DNA of 46,262 bases from Gammaproteobacteria bacterium (GCA_024275115.1 JAJRZT010000046.1:1-46262), one strand, 5' to 3'. Counted from the first letter of the stretch, positions 26,144 through 35,544 are shown. Made by a program: numbers and translations. Notes: generated by a model from the sequence alone, not told the origin.

Positions 26144-28711
26144 ATGACAGTGCGCTCTGCTTTTATTAAATCCGATAAATTCATTGGTTTGCTGGTTGTT
26201 TTAGTCATTTACCTTTTTTCAGGGAGTGATTTTTTACGTCAGTTTGATAATGCCGCCTATGATTTAGGGGTGAAATTTTCCTCTCCTCGGCTAGCCAGCC
26301 CAAAAGTGGTGGTGGTGGCCATTGATGACACCTCGCTTGACGAGCTTGGTGCCTGGCCCTGGCCGCGTGATATTCTGGCCGATGTTGTACGGCGTATTTC
26401 AAAAGCACACCCGGCTGTTATTGGCCTTGCCTTGCCGTTTGACAAAAAACAGAGTTCGCCGGGTCTGGAATATATTCAACAGTTAAAAATGCTGTTTGAC
26501 GATGACAAACAGTCCTACAATCGAAGTGCGCGCCGCCTGTTAAAGCGTGCTGAAAATAACCTGAATACCGATAATCTTTTAGCCTCGGCATTTAAAAATG
26601 CCGGGCGCGTGGTTCTTGCTTTACCTTATCAGTCATCAACCGATAAAAATATTGCGCGCAGCGCCGTTCTAAGTAAATACCTGAAACGTTATGAGTTAAA
26701 AAATGTAACGGGTATTCCTAAACCTGCTTCATGGTGGAAGGCATTGTGGGTGGATGACCCGGTTCCTTTAGCCGATGTGATTTACCCACCCATTAAAGAG
26801 CTCACGCGTTATGTTGGTGCGATTGGGCATGTTGAATTAGGTGTAGGTGACATATCAACTTTTCGTAGTGAACCGTTAGTTTTGCAATACGGCCAACATT
26901 ACCTGCCTTCGTTTTCGTTAATGCTGGCAATACGCAATAACAATAAATCAACGCGTGATATTCGGGTTGATTTAAAAAAGGGTGTTGTAATGGGTGGCGA
27001 GCGTGTCACAACGGACGACCAGTTACGTGTTTACCCCCGTTTTTATCAGGGCAAAAATGGCCAGTCAGCATTCAATATTATTTCAGCCAGTGAAGTGTAT
27101 AACAACCGCGTTAAGTCTAAAACACTGCGCAACAAAATTGTTATTGTTGGCATTACCACCCGGCAAAATACAAAAATAATTCCTACTGCATTAGGCACGC
27201 CAATGGCACCGGCACTGGTAAGTGCGCATACGGTTTCGAGTTTAATCAATGGTGAACAATACCAGTTTCTGGAAGATACAAAGTTAATTCAATTATTTGC
27301 CTATATTCTGGTTGCCTTATACCTTATCTTTTTATTACCACGCTTACGCATGACCACCGGCCTGGTTGTTAGTATTCTTTTACTTATTGGTTTTATTAAC
27401 GCACATTTTATAACAATGATAGCCAGCACAACCTGGTTACCGTTAATGATACCGGCCTTTGCACTGCTGGTTGGGCATTTTGTGATTGGCTTTAAGCATT
27501 TTTTTGAGCAGAGTTTTTCTGGCGTTAAACAGGAACTTTCTGATGCACATTTATTGCTCGGCAAGTCTTTTCATGAGCAGGGGCAGCTGGATCAGGCTTA
27601 TGAAAAATACCGCAAATGCGTAATGACCCCGGATGCATTGCATAGTTTATATAATTTAGGCCTGGATTATGAGCGTAAACGCCAGTTGAACAAAGCGGCC
27701 TCTGTTTTCAAATTTATTGAAGGTCATGATGAAAATTACAGTGATATTCAGGAACGTATTGGACGCAATAAAGAAGCCTCCGATGCGCTGGCCTTTGGTG
27801 GTGGCGCTAAAAATTCAAATATGAATGGCACCTTGATTTTAAGCAGCCCAGGTATTCAAAAGCCAACCATTGGCCGTTATAGCATCGATGAAGAAATTGG
27901 TCGTGGTGCAATGGGCATGGTTTATCTGGGGCATGACCCTAAAATAGGCCGCACCGTTGCGATTAAAACCATGATGCTTTCTCAGGAGTTTGAGGGTGAC
28001 AAACTTGAAGATGTGAAAAAGCGTTTCTTCCGTGAAGCCGAAACAGCCGGTCGACTTGATCATCCGAATATTGTCACAATCTATGATGTCGGCGAAGATC
28101 AGGATTTATCTTATATCGCAATGGACTATATTAAAGGCAGACCATTAAATGAGTATTGCCAGCCTGACAATTTATTGTCAGCTATCGAAGTATTTGATGT
28201 TGTTATAAAAGTAACCGAAGGGCTTGATTATGCGATGGGTAAAAACGTTGTACATCGTGATATCAAACCGGCAAATATTATCTTTGACAGGGAAACAGGC
28301 AGTGTAAAAATTACTGATTTCGGTGTAGCCTGTTTAACCGATGTCAGTAAAACAAAAACAGGCACAATATTGGGCAGCCCTTCTTATATGTCACCCGAGC
28401 AACTGGCGGGTAAAAAAGTAGATGGCCGTTCAGACTTATTTTCGTTAGGGATTACTTTTTACCAGTTACTCACCGGTGAGCTCCCCTTTATTGGAGAGTC
28501 AATGGCCAGCTTAATGTATAAAATTGCAAATGAAAAACACCCTGATATTCGCATGTTCCGCCCGGACCTGCCGGCTTGCACCAGCACCATTATGAATAAA
28601 GCGTTGCATAAAGATTTAGAAAAACGTTTTCAGTCTGGTGAACGCATGGCCAGTGCATTACAGCGCTGCCAGGAACGAATTGGCAAAAAGCGAGGTAGTA
28701 AAAAAGCATGA
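26144..28711 (+). CDS. CHASE2 sensor-linked serine/threonine protein kinase
   Basis: The 855-aa membrane receptor kinase has an N-terminal TM (about 9-25), a large periplasmic CHASE2 domain (about 30-370), a cluster of TM helices (about 380-460), a TPR-like segment (LLGKSFHEQGQLDQAYEKY, about 470-545) and a cytosolic Hanks-type kinase (about 577-850). Kinase motifs are complete: GRGAMGMV glycine loop, VAIKTM lysine, HRDIKPANI catalytic loop, DFGVA metal-binding and GSPSYMSPEQL activation segment. The ATG directly abuts AAGGA, so a GTG at 26150 with better spacing could be the true start. It overlaps the PP2C gene by 4 nt and probably phosphorylates FHA partners encoded next. Confidence 0.95.
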   Translation: MTVRSAFIKSDKFIGLLVVLVIYLFSGSDFLRQFDNAAYDLGVKFSSPRLASPKVVVVAIDDTSLDELGAWPWPRDILADVVRRISKAHPAVIGLALPFDKKQSSPGLEYIQQLKMLFDDDKQSYNRSARRLLKRAENNLNTDNLLASAFKNAGRVVLALPYQSSTDKNIARSAVLSKYLKRYELKNVTGIPKPASWWKALWVDDPVPLADVIYPPIKELTRYVGAIGHVELGVGDISTFRSEPLVLQYGQHYLPSFSLMLAIRNNNKSTRDIRVDLKKGVVMGGERVTTDDQLRVYPRFYQGKNGQSAFNIISASEVYNNRVKSKTLRNKIVIVGITTRQNTKIIPTALGTPMAPALVSAHTVSSLINGEQYQFLEDTKLIQLFAYILVALYLIFLLPRLRMTTGLVVSILLLIGFINAHFITMIASTTWLPLMIPAFALLVGHFVIGFKHFFEQSFSGVKQELSDAHLLLGKSFHEQGQLDQAYEKYRKCVMTPDALHSLYNLGLDYERKRQLNKAASVFKFIEGHDENYSDIQERIGRNKEASDALAFGGGAKNSNMNGTLILSSPGIQKPTIGRYSIDEEIGRGAMGMVYLGHDPKIGRTVAIKTMMLSQEFEGDKLEDVKKRFFREAETAGRLDHPNIVTIYDVGEDQDLSYIAMDYIKGRPLNEYCQPDNLLSAIEVFDVVIKVTEGLDYAMGKNVVHRDIKPANIIFDRETGSVKITDFGVACLTDVSKTKTGTILGSPSYMSPEQLAGKKVDGRSDLFSLGITFYQLLTGELPFIGESMASLMYKIANEKHPDIRMFRPDLPACTSTIMNKALHKDLEKRFQSGERMASALQRCQERIGKKRGSKKA

Positions 28712-29517
28712 GCAACAATGCGAATAAATATTCGAGTAAAATCGATGCTTTTGGTGTAACCGATGTTGGTCAGGTTCGTGAGCATAATGAAGATGCGATT
28801 GATTGTGATGTCGAGCGTGGTATGTTTATCCTTGCCGATGGCATGGGGGGGCATAACGCAGGTGAAGTTGCCAGTGCGCTGGCAATAGAAAGCATTAAAC
28901 ATGCGTTGTATGACGTACTCACACCAGAAATTATTGACTCAGAAATTGTGGATTATAACGATGCTCTGTACGAAGCAATAACCTACGCTAACACTGAGAT
29001 TTTTGAGCAGGCCCTCGAAAATACAGAATACGCTGGAATGGGTACAACGCTGGTAATGAGTTTAATCCACAATGGTAAAGCACTTATTGCAAATGTGGGT
29101 GATTCGCGTTTATATGTTAATAATGGGGCGACGCTAACCCAACTGACAACCGACCATTCTCTGGTGCAGGAAATGGTCGACAATGGCTACTTATCCGAAG
29201 ATGAGGCTTATTCTGCGGTCAGCCGGAATTTAATTACCCGTGCATTGGGGATTAGCGAAGAAGTTGAAGTGGATTTAATTGAGCATAAAATCCAGCCCGG
29301 AGACGTGTTTCTGTTATGCTCAGATGGGTTGTCTGATCTGGTGCTAGATGAAGAAATATCAGCTATTCTTAGCGAGCAGGGCAGTTTAAGCGATGCGGGG
29401 AAAAAATTAGTCGCCGCTGCCAATGATAAAGGTGGTAAAGATAATATATCGGTTATATTAATAACAATGCGGGATGCCTTTTCTGATGACAGTGGGTATG
29501 AAGGTTCCGTTGCGTAA
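28708..29517 (+). CDS. PP2C-family serine/threonine phosphatase
   Basis: The 269-aa protein shows the metal-dependent PP2C motifs in order: VGQVREHNEDAI, LADGMGGHNAGEVAS, GMGTTLVM, ANVGDSRLY, TDHSLVQEMV, LCSDGLSDLV and GGKDNISVILI. All metal-binding Asp residues are present. It starts inside the end of the kinase gene (ATGA), so kinase and phosphatase are made in step; the phosphatase should reverse the kinase's action. No membrane segment, so it is cytosolic. Confidence 0.96.
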   Translation: MSNNANKYSSKIDAFGVTDVGQVREHNEDAIDCDVERGMFILADGMGGHNAGEVASALAIESIKHALYDVLTPEIIDSEIVDYNDALYEAITYANTEIFEQALENTEYAGMGTTLVMSLIHNGKALIANVGDSRLYVNNGATLTQLTTDHSLVQEMVDNGYLSEDEAYSAVSRNLITRALGISEEVEVDLIEHKIQPGDVFLLCSDGLSDLVLDEEISAILSEQGSLSDAGKKLVAAANDKGGKDNISVILITMRDAFSDDSGYEGSVA

Positions 29518-29545
29518 CCCTTATTTCTTTTAACAGGATAAAAGT

Positions 29546-30172
29546 ATGTCTAAATTAGTATTAACCCATGATGGTGCAGTAATAAAAGAATTTATGCTTG
29601 ATAAAGAGCGTCTGACCATCGGCCGCAAGCCCGGTAACGACATTCATATTGATGATCCCACTATCAGTGGCGAGCATGCCGCAATATTAATGTTACAACA
29701 TGCTTATGTAGAAGACTTAAACAGTACCAATGGCACTAGCCTGAATGGTAGGCCGGTCACTAAACGGCAGCTTACTAACGGTGACTTGATTAAAATCGGC
29801 CGACATGAATTTAAATTTATTGACGATACGGTGAATGAATTTGAACGTACCGTTATGATTTCACCGCAGAAAAATAAGAAAGATGCTGTTGAACCACCTA
29901 AAAAATATCAGGTATCGATTGTTTCCGGGCCTAAAAACGGTGAAGTGATTGCTTTAAACAAACCCTACACGACATTAGGTTCGCCTGGCGGACAAGTGGC
30001 GGTGATAGCCAAAAGAGGCAGTAAATATTATTTAATGCCCATGAGTGGCACAATCAATGCGAAGCCGCCCTTGTTAAATAATACCGCGATTGGGGTTAAG
30101 AGTGAGTTGTTATCCTCGGGAGACAGGATTGAAGTTTCTGGTACTCAGCTTGAGTTTCAGGAACAACCTTAG
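29546..30172 (+). CDS. FHA-domain protein 1
   Basis: The 208-aa protein has an N-terminal forkhead-associated domain (about 1-90) with LTIGRKPGNDIHIDDPTISGEH and EDLNSTNGTSLNG, the Arg, Ser-His and Asn residues that bind phosphothreonine. A linker (about 100-120) leads to a second FHA-like fold (VSIVSGPKNGEVIALNKPYTTLG) that lacks the phospho-binding motif and is probably degenerate. It starts 28 nt after the PP2C gene and is a likely target or reader of the kinase. Confidence 0.92.
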   Translation: MSKLVLTHDGAVIKEFMLDKERLTIGRKPGNDIHIDDPTISGEHAAILMLQHAYVEDLNSTNGTSLNGRPVTKRQLTNGDLIKIGRHEFKFIDDTVNEFERTVMISPQKNKKDAVEPPKKYQVSIVSGPKNGEVIALNKPYTTLGSPGGQVAVIAKRGSKYYLMPMSGTINAKPPLLNNTAIGVKSELLSSGDRIEVSGTQLEFQEQP

Positions 30173-30184
30173 GCTCTTTTAACG

Positions 30185-30544
30185 GTGGCAAAATTAATTC
30201 TGAAACACGATGGCATTAACCTGCGTTCCTATTTGTTAGAAAAAGCAGCAACCACCATTGGTCGCAATGATGATAATGATATTTACCTGGATGATTATGC
30301 AGTGAGTGCCCTGCACGCGGTGATTGTTGCGGAGAATAATCCCTATCTTGACGATGCACAGGACTTTTTTGTGCAGGACATGGAATCGACCAATGGCTCC
30401 TTTGTAAATGATGAGCGTGTCGAGCGCCATTTACTGAAACAGGGTGATATTATCAAAGTTGGCAGCCATGAGTTTACCTTTGATTCAGGACAAAATCCCA
30501 GGCATGAGCGCACGGCTATTTATCTTCCGGATGAAGACGAATAA
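30185..30544 (+). CDS. FHA-domain protein 2
   Basis: The 119-aa protein is almost entirely one FHA domain: TTIGRNDDNDIYLDDYAVSALH and QDMESTNGSFVND carry the Arg, Ser, His and Asn phosphothreonine-binding residues, and the C-terminus ends with an acidic tail with a Thr (RHERTAIYLPDEDE), which could itself be a kinase site. It starts at GTG, 12 nt after FHA protein 1, and has no membrane part. It is the last gene of the signalling operon. Confidence 0.9.
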   Translation: MAKLILKHDGINLRSYLLEKAATTIGRNDDNDIYLDDYAVSALHAVIVAENNPYLDDAQDFFVQDMESTNGSFVNDERVERHLLKQGDIIKVGSHEFTFDSGQNPRHERTAIYLPDEDE

Positions 30545-30556
30545 AATTCGTAAAAT

Positions 30557-30625
30557 GTAGGATGGGTGCAACCCATCATGCTTTGATTTGGAATGATGGG
30601 GTCCGCTAAGCTCCACCCATCCTAC
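30557..30625. repeat. Palindromic repeat family B
   Basis: Perfect 12-bp arms GTAGGATGGGTG (30557-30568) and CACCCATCCTAC (30614-30625) enclose a second inverted pair CCCATCAT/ATGATGGG. The nested structure resembles short dispersed repeats common between genes in gammaproteobacteria. It separates the FHA operon from yebC. Confidence 0.85.
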
Positions 30626-30759
30626 GAAGGCAATCCTTTCACATAAGCCCAATTATTCAATGTTTTCGAACAAATCTTTCTGTTTTAACCTGCGCAAAGT
30701 GAAGAGTGGTGGTAAAATCTTTCCATATTTGCATTAAACAGTATTTATTTGGAGTCAAA

Positions 30760-31515
30760 ATGGCAGGTCATAGTAAGTGGGCTAATATACAACACCGTAA
30801 AAAGGCGCAAGATTCAAAGCGTGGTAAATTATTTACCAAATTAATCCGCGAGATTGTTGTTGCTGCAAAAATGGGTGGGGGCGATCCGGATGCAAACCCA
30901 CGGCTGCGAGCGGCTATCGACAAAGGCCTCAGTGGCAATATGACACGTGACACCATTGAACGCGCAGTGAAACGCGGTGCCGGTGCGGACAACAATGAAA
31001 ATTACGATGAAGTCCGTTATGAAGGTTATGGTCCAGGCGGTGTTGCGGTATTAGTGGAATGTTTAACCGATAATATTAATCGAACGGTTTCGGAAGTGCG
31101 CCATGCTTTTTCAAAATCAGGTGGTAATTTAGGAACCGATGGCTCGGTGGCTTACCTTTTTACCAAACAGGGTATTTTAAGTTACCCGGCGGGTAGTGAT
31201 GAAGAAAAAATAATGGATGCGGCATTAGAAGCAGGTGCCGAAGATGTGGTCACCAATGATGATGGCAGTATTGACGTAACCACATTATGGGAAGACTTTT
31301 TGACAGTGAAAGATGCCATGGTTGCCGCATCATTAGAACCGGAACATGCCGAAGTCACAATGGTTGCCTCGACCAGTGTGGACTTACAGGTGGATGATGC
31401 AGAAAAAGTCATGCGCTTGATTGATGTGTTAGAAGATCTGGATGACGTGCAAAATGTGTATACCAATGCCGACTTTACTGAAGAAGTAATGCAGGCTCTT
31501 TCTGAACAGGCATAA
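30760..31515 (+). CDS. yebC: YebC/PmpR-family translation or transcription factor
   Basis: The 251-aa protein begins [18 protein letters not shown], the hallmark of YebC. Further family segments are [32 protein letters not shown] and [14 protein letters not shown]. YebC proteins help ribosomes past proline stretches in some bacteria and act as DNA-binding regulators in others. The start is fixed by the conserved N-terminus and GGAG at 30751-30754; an open extension to 30706 is not coding. It precedes ruvC by 27 nt, the standard order. Confidence 0.96.
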   Translation: MAGHSKWANIQHRKKAQDSKRGKLFTKLIREIVVAAKMGGGDPDANPRLRAAIDKGLSGNMTRDTIERAVKRGAGADNNENYDEVRYEGYGPGGVAVLVECLTDNINRTVSEVRHAFSKSGGNLGTDGSVAYLFTKQGILSYPAGSDEEKIMDAALEAGAEDVVTNDDGSIDVTTLWEDFLTVKDAMVAASLEPEHAEVTMVASTSVDLQVDDAEKVMRLIDVLEDLDDVQNVYTNADFTEEVMQALSEQA

Positions 31516-31542
31516 AGAAGGATTAAGACAACGACAACCAAG

Positions 31543-32157
31543 TTGACAGAGCAACAACAACTCAGTTCGACTACGCGAATTTTGGGTATCGACCCCGGTT
31601 CACGTATCACGGGCTACGGTATTATTGACGTCACAAAAAGTAAGAGTTGCTGGGTGAACAGTGGGTGTATTCGTACACCGGATGAGGCTTTGCCTGTCAG
31701 GCTTAAGTCGATATTCAGAGGTTTATCTGAGTTAATTGCCGAATACCAGCCAACCGAAATGGCGATTGAAAAAGTATTTATGCATCGCAATCCTGATTCA
31801 GCACTCAAACTTGGCCAGGCTCGTGGTACTGCAATTTGCGTGGTGGCTAATCAGGATATTCCGGTTCATGAATATACACCACGTGAAATTAAACAGGCCA
31901 TCGTGGGTAAAGGCAACGCCAGTAAAGTACAAATGCAGCATATGGTTCAGGTGTTATTAGGCTTAAATAAATTTCCGCAAGAAGATGCGGCCGATGCACT
32001 GGCCATTGCACTATGTCGGGCGCATTTACGTGTCAGCATGCAAAATTTTGAACAAGCAGTCGGTAAACAAACATTAGTATCGAATAAAAATAAAATTGAT
32101 TTAAAAGCCATGAGCATATTTAAACGTTCGGCGCGTAAACGCAGAACCCGAATTTAG
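31543..32157 (+). CDS. ruvC: Holliday-junction resolvase RuvC
   Basis: The 204-aa endonuclease cuts four-way junctions made by RuvAB. Catalytic acids are visible: Asp17 in ILGIDPGSRITGYG, Glu in AIEKVFM, and the C-terminal pair in EDAADALAIALCRAH. The best start is TTG 31543; no ATG fits, and a purine-rich stretch (AAGAAGGA) lies about 20 nt upstream, so initiation may be weak. E. coli RuvC is 173 aa; here about 30 extra residues form a basic tail (FKRSARKRRTRI at the end), which could add DNA contacts. It lies between yebC and ruvA. Confidence 0.96.
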   Translation: MTEQQQLSSTTRILGIDPGSRITGYGIIDVTKSKSCWVNSGCIRTPDEALPVRLKSIFRGLSELIAEYQPTEMAIEKVFMHRNPDSALKLGQARGTAICVVANQDIPVHEYTPREIKQAIVGKGNASKVQMQHMVQVLLGLNKFPQEDAADALAIALCRAHLRVSMQNFEQAVGKQTLVSNKNKIDLKAMSIFKRSARKRRTRI

Positions 32158-32178
32158 AACCTACTATAAAGAAAAAAT

Positions 32179-32796
32179 ATGATTGGTCGACTCACAGGTA
32201 AAGTAATAGAAAAAAATCCGCCGATACTGGTTATCGATGTGCAAGGGGTCGGCTACGAAGTTGAAGTGCCGATGAATACTTTTTACAGCTTGCCCGAGCT
32301 TAATGAAACAATGACCCTGTTTACACATATGATAGTGCGTGAAGATGCGCAGTTCTTATGTGGTTTTGTTGCGGATGAAGAACGGCGTTTATTCAGAACC
32401 TTAATAAAGGTAAATGGAGTAGGCGCAAAATTGGCATTAGCTATTTTGTCGAGCATTAGCGCGCAGGAATTTGCACGTTGCGTTAATGAGAATGATACCA
32501 AAGCACTGATGCAACTACCGGGCATTGGCAAGAAAACAGCCGAAAGGTTGATCATAGAAGTGCGTGATAAATTAAAAGACTGGTTACCTGCCAGCCCGCC
32601 GCCACAGGATAATAAGCAACAATCGGTTGTGCAGCAAGATGAAACTGCAGAAGCCACCAGTGCTTTAATTGCGTTAGGTTATAAGCCACAGGAAGCCAGT
32701 ATTATGGTGCAGCAGGCCTTAACCGATTCAGCTGAAAGCAATATATCCAGTGGTGAGCTTATTCGTGCTGCTTTAAAGAACAAGGCAACGGTATAA
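32179..32796 (+). CDS. ruvA: Holliday-junction branch-migration protein RuvA
   Basis: The 205-aa DNA-binding subunit begins MIGRLTGKVIEKNPPILVID (OB-fold), continues with the helix-hairpin-helix elements LIKVNGVGAKLALAILS and LMQLPGIGKKTAERLI, then a Gln-rich linker (about 135-158) and the C-terminal domain EATSALIALGYKPQEA that binds RuvB. Tetramers hold the junction while RuvB hexamers pump DNA. It lies 21 nt after ruvC and 9 nt before ruvB. Confidence 0.98.
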   Translation: MIGRLTGKVIEKNPPILVIDVQGVGYEVEVPMNTFYSLPELNETMTLFTHMIVREDAQFLCGFVADEERRLFRTLIKVNGVGAKLALAILSSISAQEFARCVNENDTKALMQLPGIGKKTAERLIIEVRDKLKDWLPASPPPQDNKQQSVVQQDETAEATSALIALGYKPQEASIMVQQALTDSAESNISSGELIRAALKNKATV

Positions 32797-32805
32797 AGGT
32801 ACACC

Positions 32806-33840
32806 ATGATAGAGCAAGACAGATTAACAGCAGGTACAGAGCAAAAACATGAAGATTCACTTGACCATGCTATTCGCCCGAAAAATTTAAAAGATTATGT
32901 CGGCCAGCCAAAAGTATGCGAGCAAATGGAAATATTTATTCATGCTGCCCGTAAACGACAGGAAGCACTGGACCATGTTTTAATTTTTGGCCCGCCTGGT
33001 TTAGGTAAAACCACACTGTCCAATATTATTGCCAATGAATTAGGCGTTAACTTAAAACATACATCGGGGCCGGTGTTAGAACGCCCAGGTGATTTAGCGG
33101 CACTACTAACCAACCTTGAACCGCACGATGTTATTTTTATTGACGAAATACATCGCCTAAGCCCGATAGTCGAAGAAATATTGTACCCCGCAATGGAAGA
33201 CTATCAACTGGATATTATGATTGGTGAAGGCCCGGCCGCGCGTTCTATTAAATTAGACTTGCCGCCTTTTACGTTAGTAGGTGCAACCACGCGAGCGGGT
33301 TCTTTAACTTCGCCACTGCGGGATCGGTTTGGTATTGTGCAGCGGCTGGAGTTTTATCAACAAAGTGATTTGGTGCAAATTGTAAAACGTTCAGCACGGA
33401 TTTTAGGTGTTGAGCTGGATGATACCGGCGCCCTTGAAATTGCAAAACGCTCCCGTGGTACACCACGAATAACTAATCGATTATTACGTCGTGTTCGAGA
33501 CTATGCGGAAGTTAAAGCTAATGGTGAGGTTACTGGCGATGTAGCAGAACGTGCATTGAATATGCTGGACGTTGATGTTGAAGGTTTTGATATGATGGAC
33601 AGGAAATTACTATTGTCGATTATGCAAAAGTTTGATGGTGGCCCAGTGGGCGTTGAAAGCTTAGCTGCGGCGATTGGTGAAGAACGTGGTACGATTGAAG
33701 ATGTGCTTGAACCGTTTTTAATTCAGCAGGGTTTTCTGATGCGAACTCCCCGGGGGCGTACAGCAACGCAACAGGCTTATCGGCACTTTGGTTTAACACC
33801 ACCGAATAATCAGGCAGAACAACAAGATCTGGAAATATAA
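32806..33840 (+). CDS. ruvB: Holliday-junction helicase RuvB
   Basis: The 344-aa AAA+ motor has Walker [11 protein letters not shown], Walker [13 protein letters not shown], sensor 1 [20 protein letters not shown] with the arginine finger, and a C-terminal winged helix ([20 protein letters not shown]). It drives branch migration with RuvA. The conserved [11 protein letters not shown] element is at about residue 22. It closes the ruvCAB group; a palindromic repeat follows before ybgC. Confidence 0.98.
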   Translation: MIEQDRLTAGTEQKHEDSLDHAIRPKNLKDYVGQPKVCEQMEIFIHAARKRQEALDHVLIFGPPGLGKTTLSNIIANELGVNLKHTSGPVLERPGDLAALLTNLEPHDVIFIDEIHRLSPIVEEILYPAMEDYQLDIMIGEGPAARSIKLDLPPFTLVGATTRAGSLTSPLRDRFGIVQRLEFYQQSDLVQIVKRSARILGVELDDTGALEIAKRSRGTPRITNRLLRRVRDYAEVKANGEVTGDVAERALNMLDVDVEGFDMMDRKLLLSIMQKFDGGPVGVESLAAAIGEERGTIEDVLEPFLIQQGFLMRTPRGRTATQQAYRHFGLTPPNNQAEQQDLEI

Positions 33841-33854
33841 GAAATAAACATTAT

Positions 33855-33942
33855 TAACCACAACGAAGAGCCTGCCCCACGAAGTGTTTTGGGTACACGA
33901 AGGGCGTAACGATTTAATATTTAAGTGTTTTTGTTGTGGTTA
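33855..33942. repeat. Inverted repeat family C, upstream of ybgC
   Basis: Perfect 10-bp arms TAACCACAAC (33855-33864) and GTTGTGGTTA (33933-33942) enclose CGAAGAGCCTGCCCCACGAAGTG (33864-33886, given here only as landmarks). The reverse complement of that inner element recurs at about 39244-39264 with 18 of 21 matches. It fills the ruvB-ybgC gap. Confidence 0.75.
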
Positions 33943-33961
33943 GAATAAAATTGTATGCATT

Positions 33962-34363
33962 GTGAAAAAATTTAACTGGCCTATCCGAATATATTACGAA
34001 GACACCGATTCAGGTGGTGTGGTCTATTATGCAAATTATTTAAAATTTATGGAGCGCGCACGTACCGAATGGCTGCGTAGTTTTTCGATACAGCAAGATG
34101 ATTTGCGTGAACGGTTCGGTATTATTTTTGCCGTGCGTCATGTACAAATAGATTATTTACTGCCAGCGAAGTTTAATGACGAACTGGTTGTCGAATCGAA
34201 GGTCAATAAAAAAGGCAAAGCCAGTATTACCTTTGAACAAATAGTGATGTGTGGTACAGAAGTATTGGTAAAGGCAAATATTAAAATTGCCTGTTTAGAT
34301 GTCAATTTATTTAAACCGCAGCCCATGCCCGCAGAAATTTTAGAAAAGTTAACAGGGGAATAA
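33962..34363 (+). CDS. ybgC: Acyl-CoA thioesterase of the Tol-Pal cluster
   Basis: The 133-aa hot-dog-fold enzyme has the 4HBT signature YEDTDSGGVVYYANYLKFMERARTEW near the N-terminus (shown by its key residues: Asp in EDTD, YANYL). YbgC hydrolyses acyl-CoA or acyl-ACP thioesters and is the conserved first gene of tol-pal clusters, perhaps linking phospholipid metabolism to the envelope. It starts at GTG and ends 2 nt before the GTG of tolQ, whose ribosome-binding site AGGGGA is inside its last codons. Confidence 0.95.
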   Translation: MKKFNWPIRIYYEDTDSGGVVYYANYLKFMERARTEWLRSFSIQQDDLRERFGIIFAVRHVQIDYLLPAKFNDELVVESKVNKKGKASITFEQIVMCGTEVLVKANIKIACLDVNLFKPQPMPAEILEKLTGE

Positions 34364-34365
34364 GT

Positions 34366-35046
34366 GTGTCAACAGATATGTCGATAATGCGTTTGGTAAT
34401 CGATGCCAGCTTTGTAGTGCAATTGGTAATGATTGCGCTACTGTTTGCATCGATAATGTCGTGGATTGTTATTTTTATTAAATACTCGGTAATAAAACGC
34501 GCAAAAAAATCTGCTAAACGTTTTGAAGACCGTTTCTGGTCAGGTCTTGAATTAAGTGAACTCTACAAAAGTGTTTCTTCCCGACGAGACCGTTTAACAG
34601 GTGCTGAGTCTATTTTTGAAGCTGGCTTTCGTGAATTTGCCCAGCTTCGCAACCGTAAAAGTTTTGATACAATGGATATTGTTCATGGTGCGCACCGTGC
34701 GATGCGGGTTGCAACCAATCGTGAACTTGAAAAACTGGAGAATCACTTATCTTTTTTAGCCACGGTGGGTTCTACCAGCCCTTATGTAGGTTTGTTTGGC
34801 ACGGTGTGGGGGATTATGAATTCATTTTTGGCGCTCGGTAATGTGCAATCGGCGACGATTGCATCGGTTGCACCAGGTATTGCCGAGGCCTTAATTGCAA
34901 CGGCAATGGGTTTGTTTGCGGCTATTCCGGCGGTAATCGCTTATAACCGCTATGTCAGTGACGTTGAACGCTTAACCGGCCATTACGACACCTTTGTTGA
35001 TGAGTTTGCCACCATTCTGCAACGGCAAACACATACTAACCAGTAA
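34366..35046 (+). CDS. tolQ: Tol-Pal system proton-channel subunit TolQ
   Basis: The 226-aa inner-membrane protein has three TM helices: one near the N-terminus (VVQLVMIALLFASIMSWIVIF, about 16-36), and two in the C-terminal half (VGSTSPYVGLFGTVWGIMNSF and IAEALIATAMGLFAAIPAV). These match the MotA/TolQ/ExbB family; the Thr in the third helix lines the proton path. TolQ and TolR harness the proton gradient to energise TolA during envelope constriction. It starts at GTG, 7 nt after AGGGGA. Confidence 0.97.
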   Translation: MSTDMSIMRLVIDASFVVQLVMIALLFASIMSWIVIFIKYSVIKRAKKSAKRFEDRFWSGLELSELYKSVSSRRDRLTGAESIFEAGFREFAQLRNRKSFDTMDIVHGAHRAMRVATNRELEKLENHLSFLATVGSTSPYVGLFGTVWGIMNSFLALGNVQSATIASVAPGIAEALIATAMGLFAAIPAVIAYNRYVSDVERLTGHYDTFVDEFATILQRQTHTNQ

Positions 35047-35073
35047 ACTAAGCAGTAATCAGGGTAAAATTAA

Positions 35074-35520
35074 ATGCAAGCACTCGTGCCAAGACGCCCT
35101 AAAAAACGGCCTATGTCGGAAATTAATGTGGTGCCCTATATTGATGTGATGCTGGTGCTGCTTATTATATTTATGATTACCGCGCCGTTATTATCCGAAG
35201 GGGTTAAAGTTGCTTTGCCGCAAGTGAACGCAAAGCCAATCACAAAACAGCAACATGAACCGGTTATCATTACGGTGAACCGGAAGGGTTTATACTATTT
35301 GAATATTGGTGACCATCCTAAAAAACCGGTGGATGCAACAACCCTGGTATCGCGTGTTGCTGCGGTTAAACGGCAGCGCAAAAATACCCTGTCTGTACTG
35401 GTGCGTGGTGATCGCCGGGCAAAATATGGTGACGTTGTTAATGTAATGGCACTTTTGCAACAGGCCGGTGTTGATGATGTGGGTTTAATTACAAAAACAC
35501 CTAAGCGAACCCGGCGTTAG
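35074..35520 (+). CDS. tolR: Tol-Pal system proton-channel subunit TolR
   Basis: The 148-aa protein of the ExbD/TolR family has one TM helix (about 19-41) in SEINVVPYIDVMLVLLIIFM; Asp24 in VPYIDVML is the proton-carrying residue. The periplasmic domain (about 45-145) includes LVRGDRRAKYGDVVNVMALLQQAG, the typical fold end. It forms the motor with TolQ and drives TolA. It is 27 nt after tolQ and 24 nt before tolA. Confidence 0.97.
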   Translation: MQALVPRRPKKRPMSEINVVPYIDVMLVLLIIFMITAPLLSEGVKVALPQVNAKPITKQQHEPVIITVNRKGLYYLNIGDHPKKPVDATTLVSRVAAVKRQRKNTLSVLVRGDRRAKYGDVVNVMALLQQAGVDDVGLITKTPKRTRR

Positions 35521-35544
35521 TCGCCGGTAATGATGTTGTAAGTT

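Noticed and set aside
26144-30544. Type VI secretion cluster suggested by kinase, PP2C and FHA genes
   Set aside because: No tss, hcp, vgrG or clpV gene is present; neighbours are aspS and yebC.
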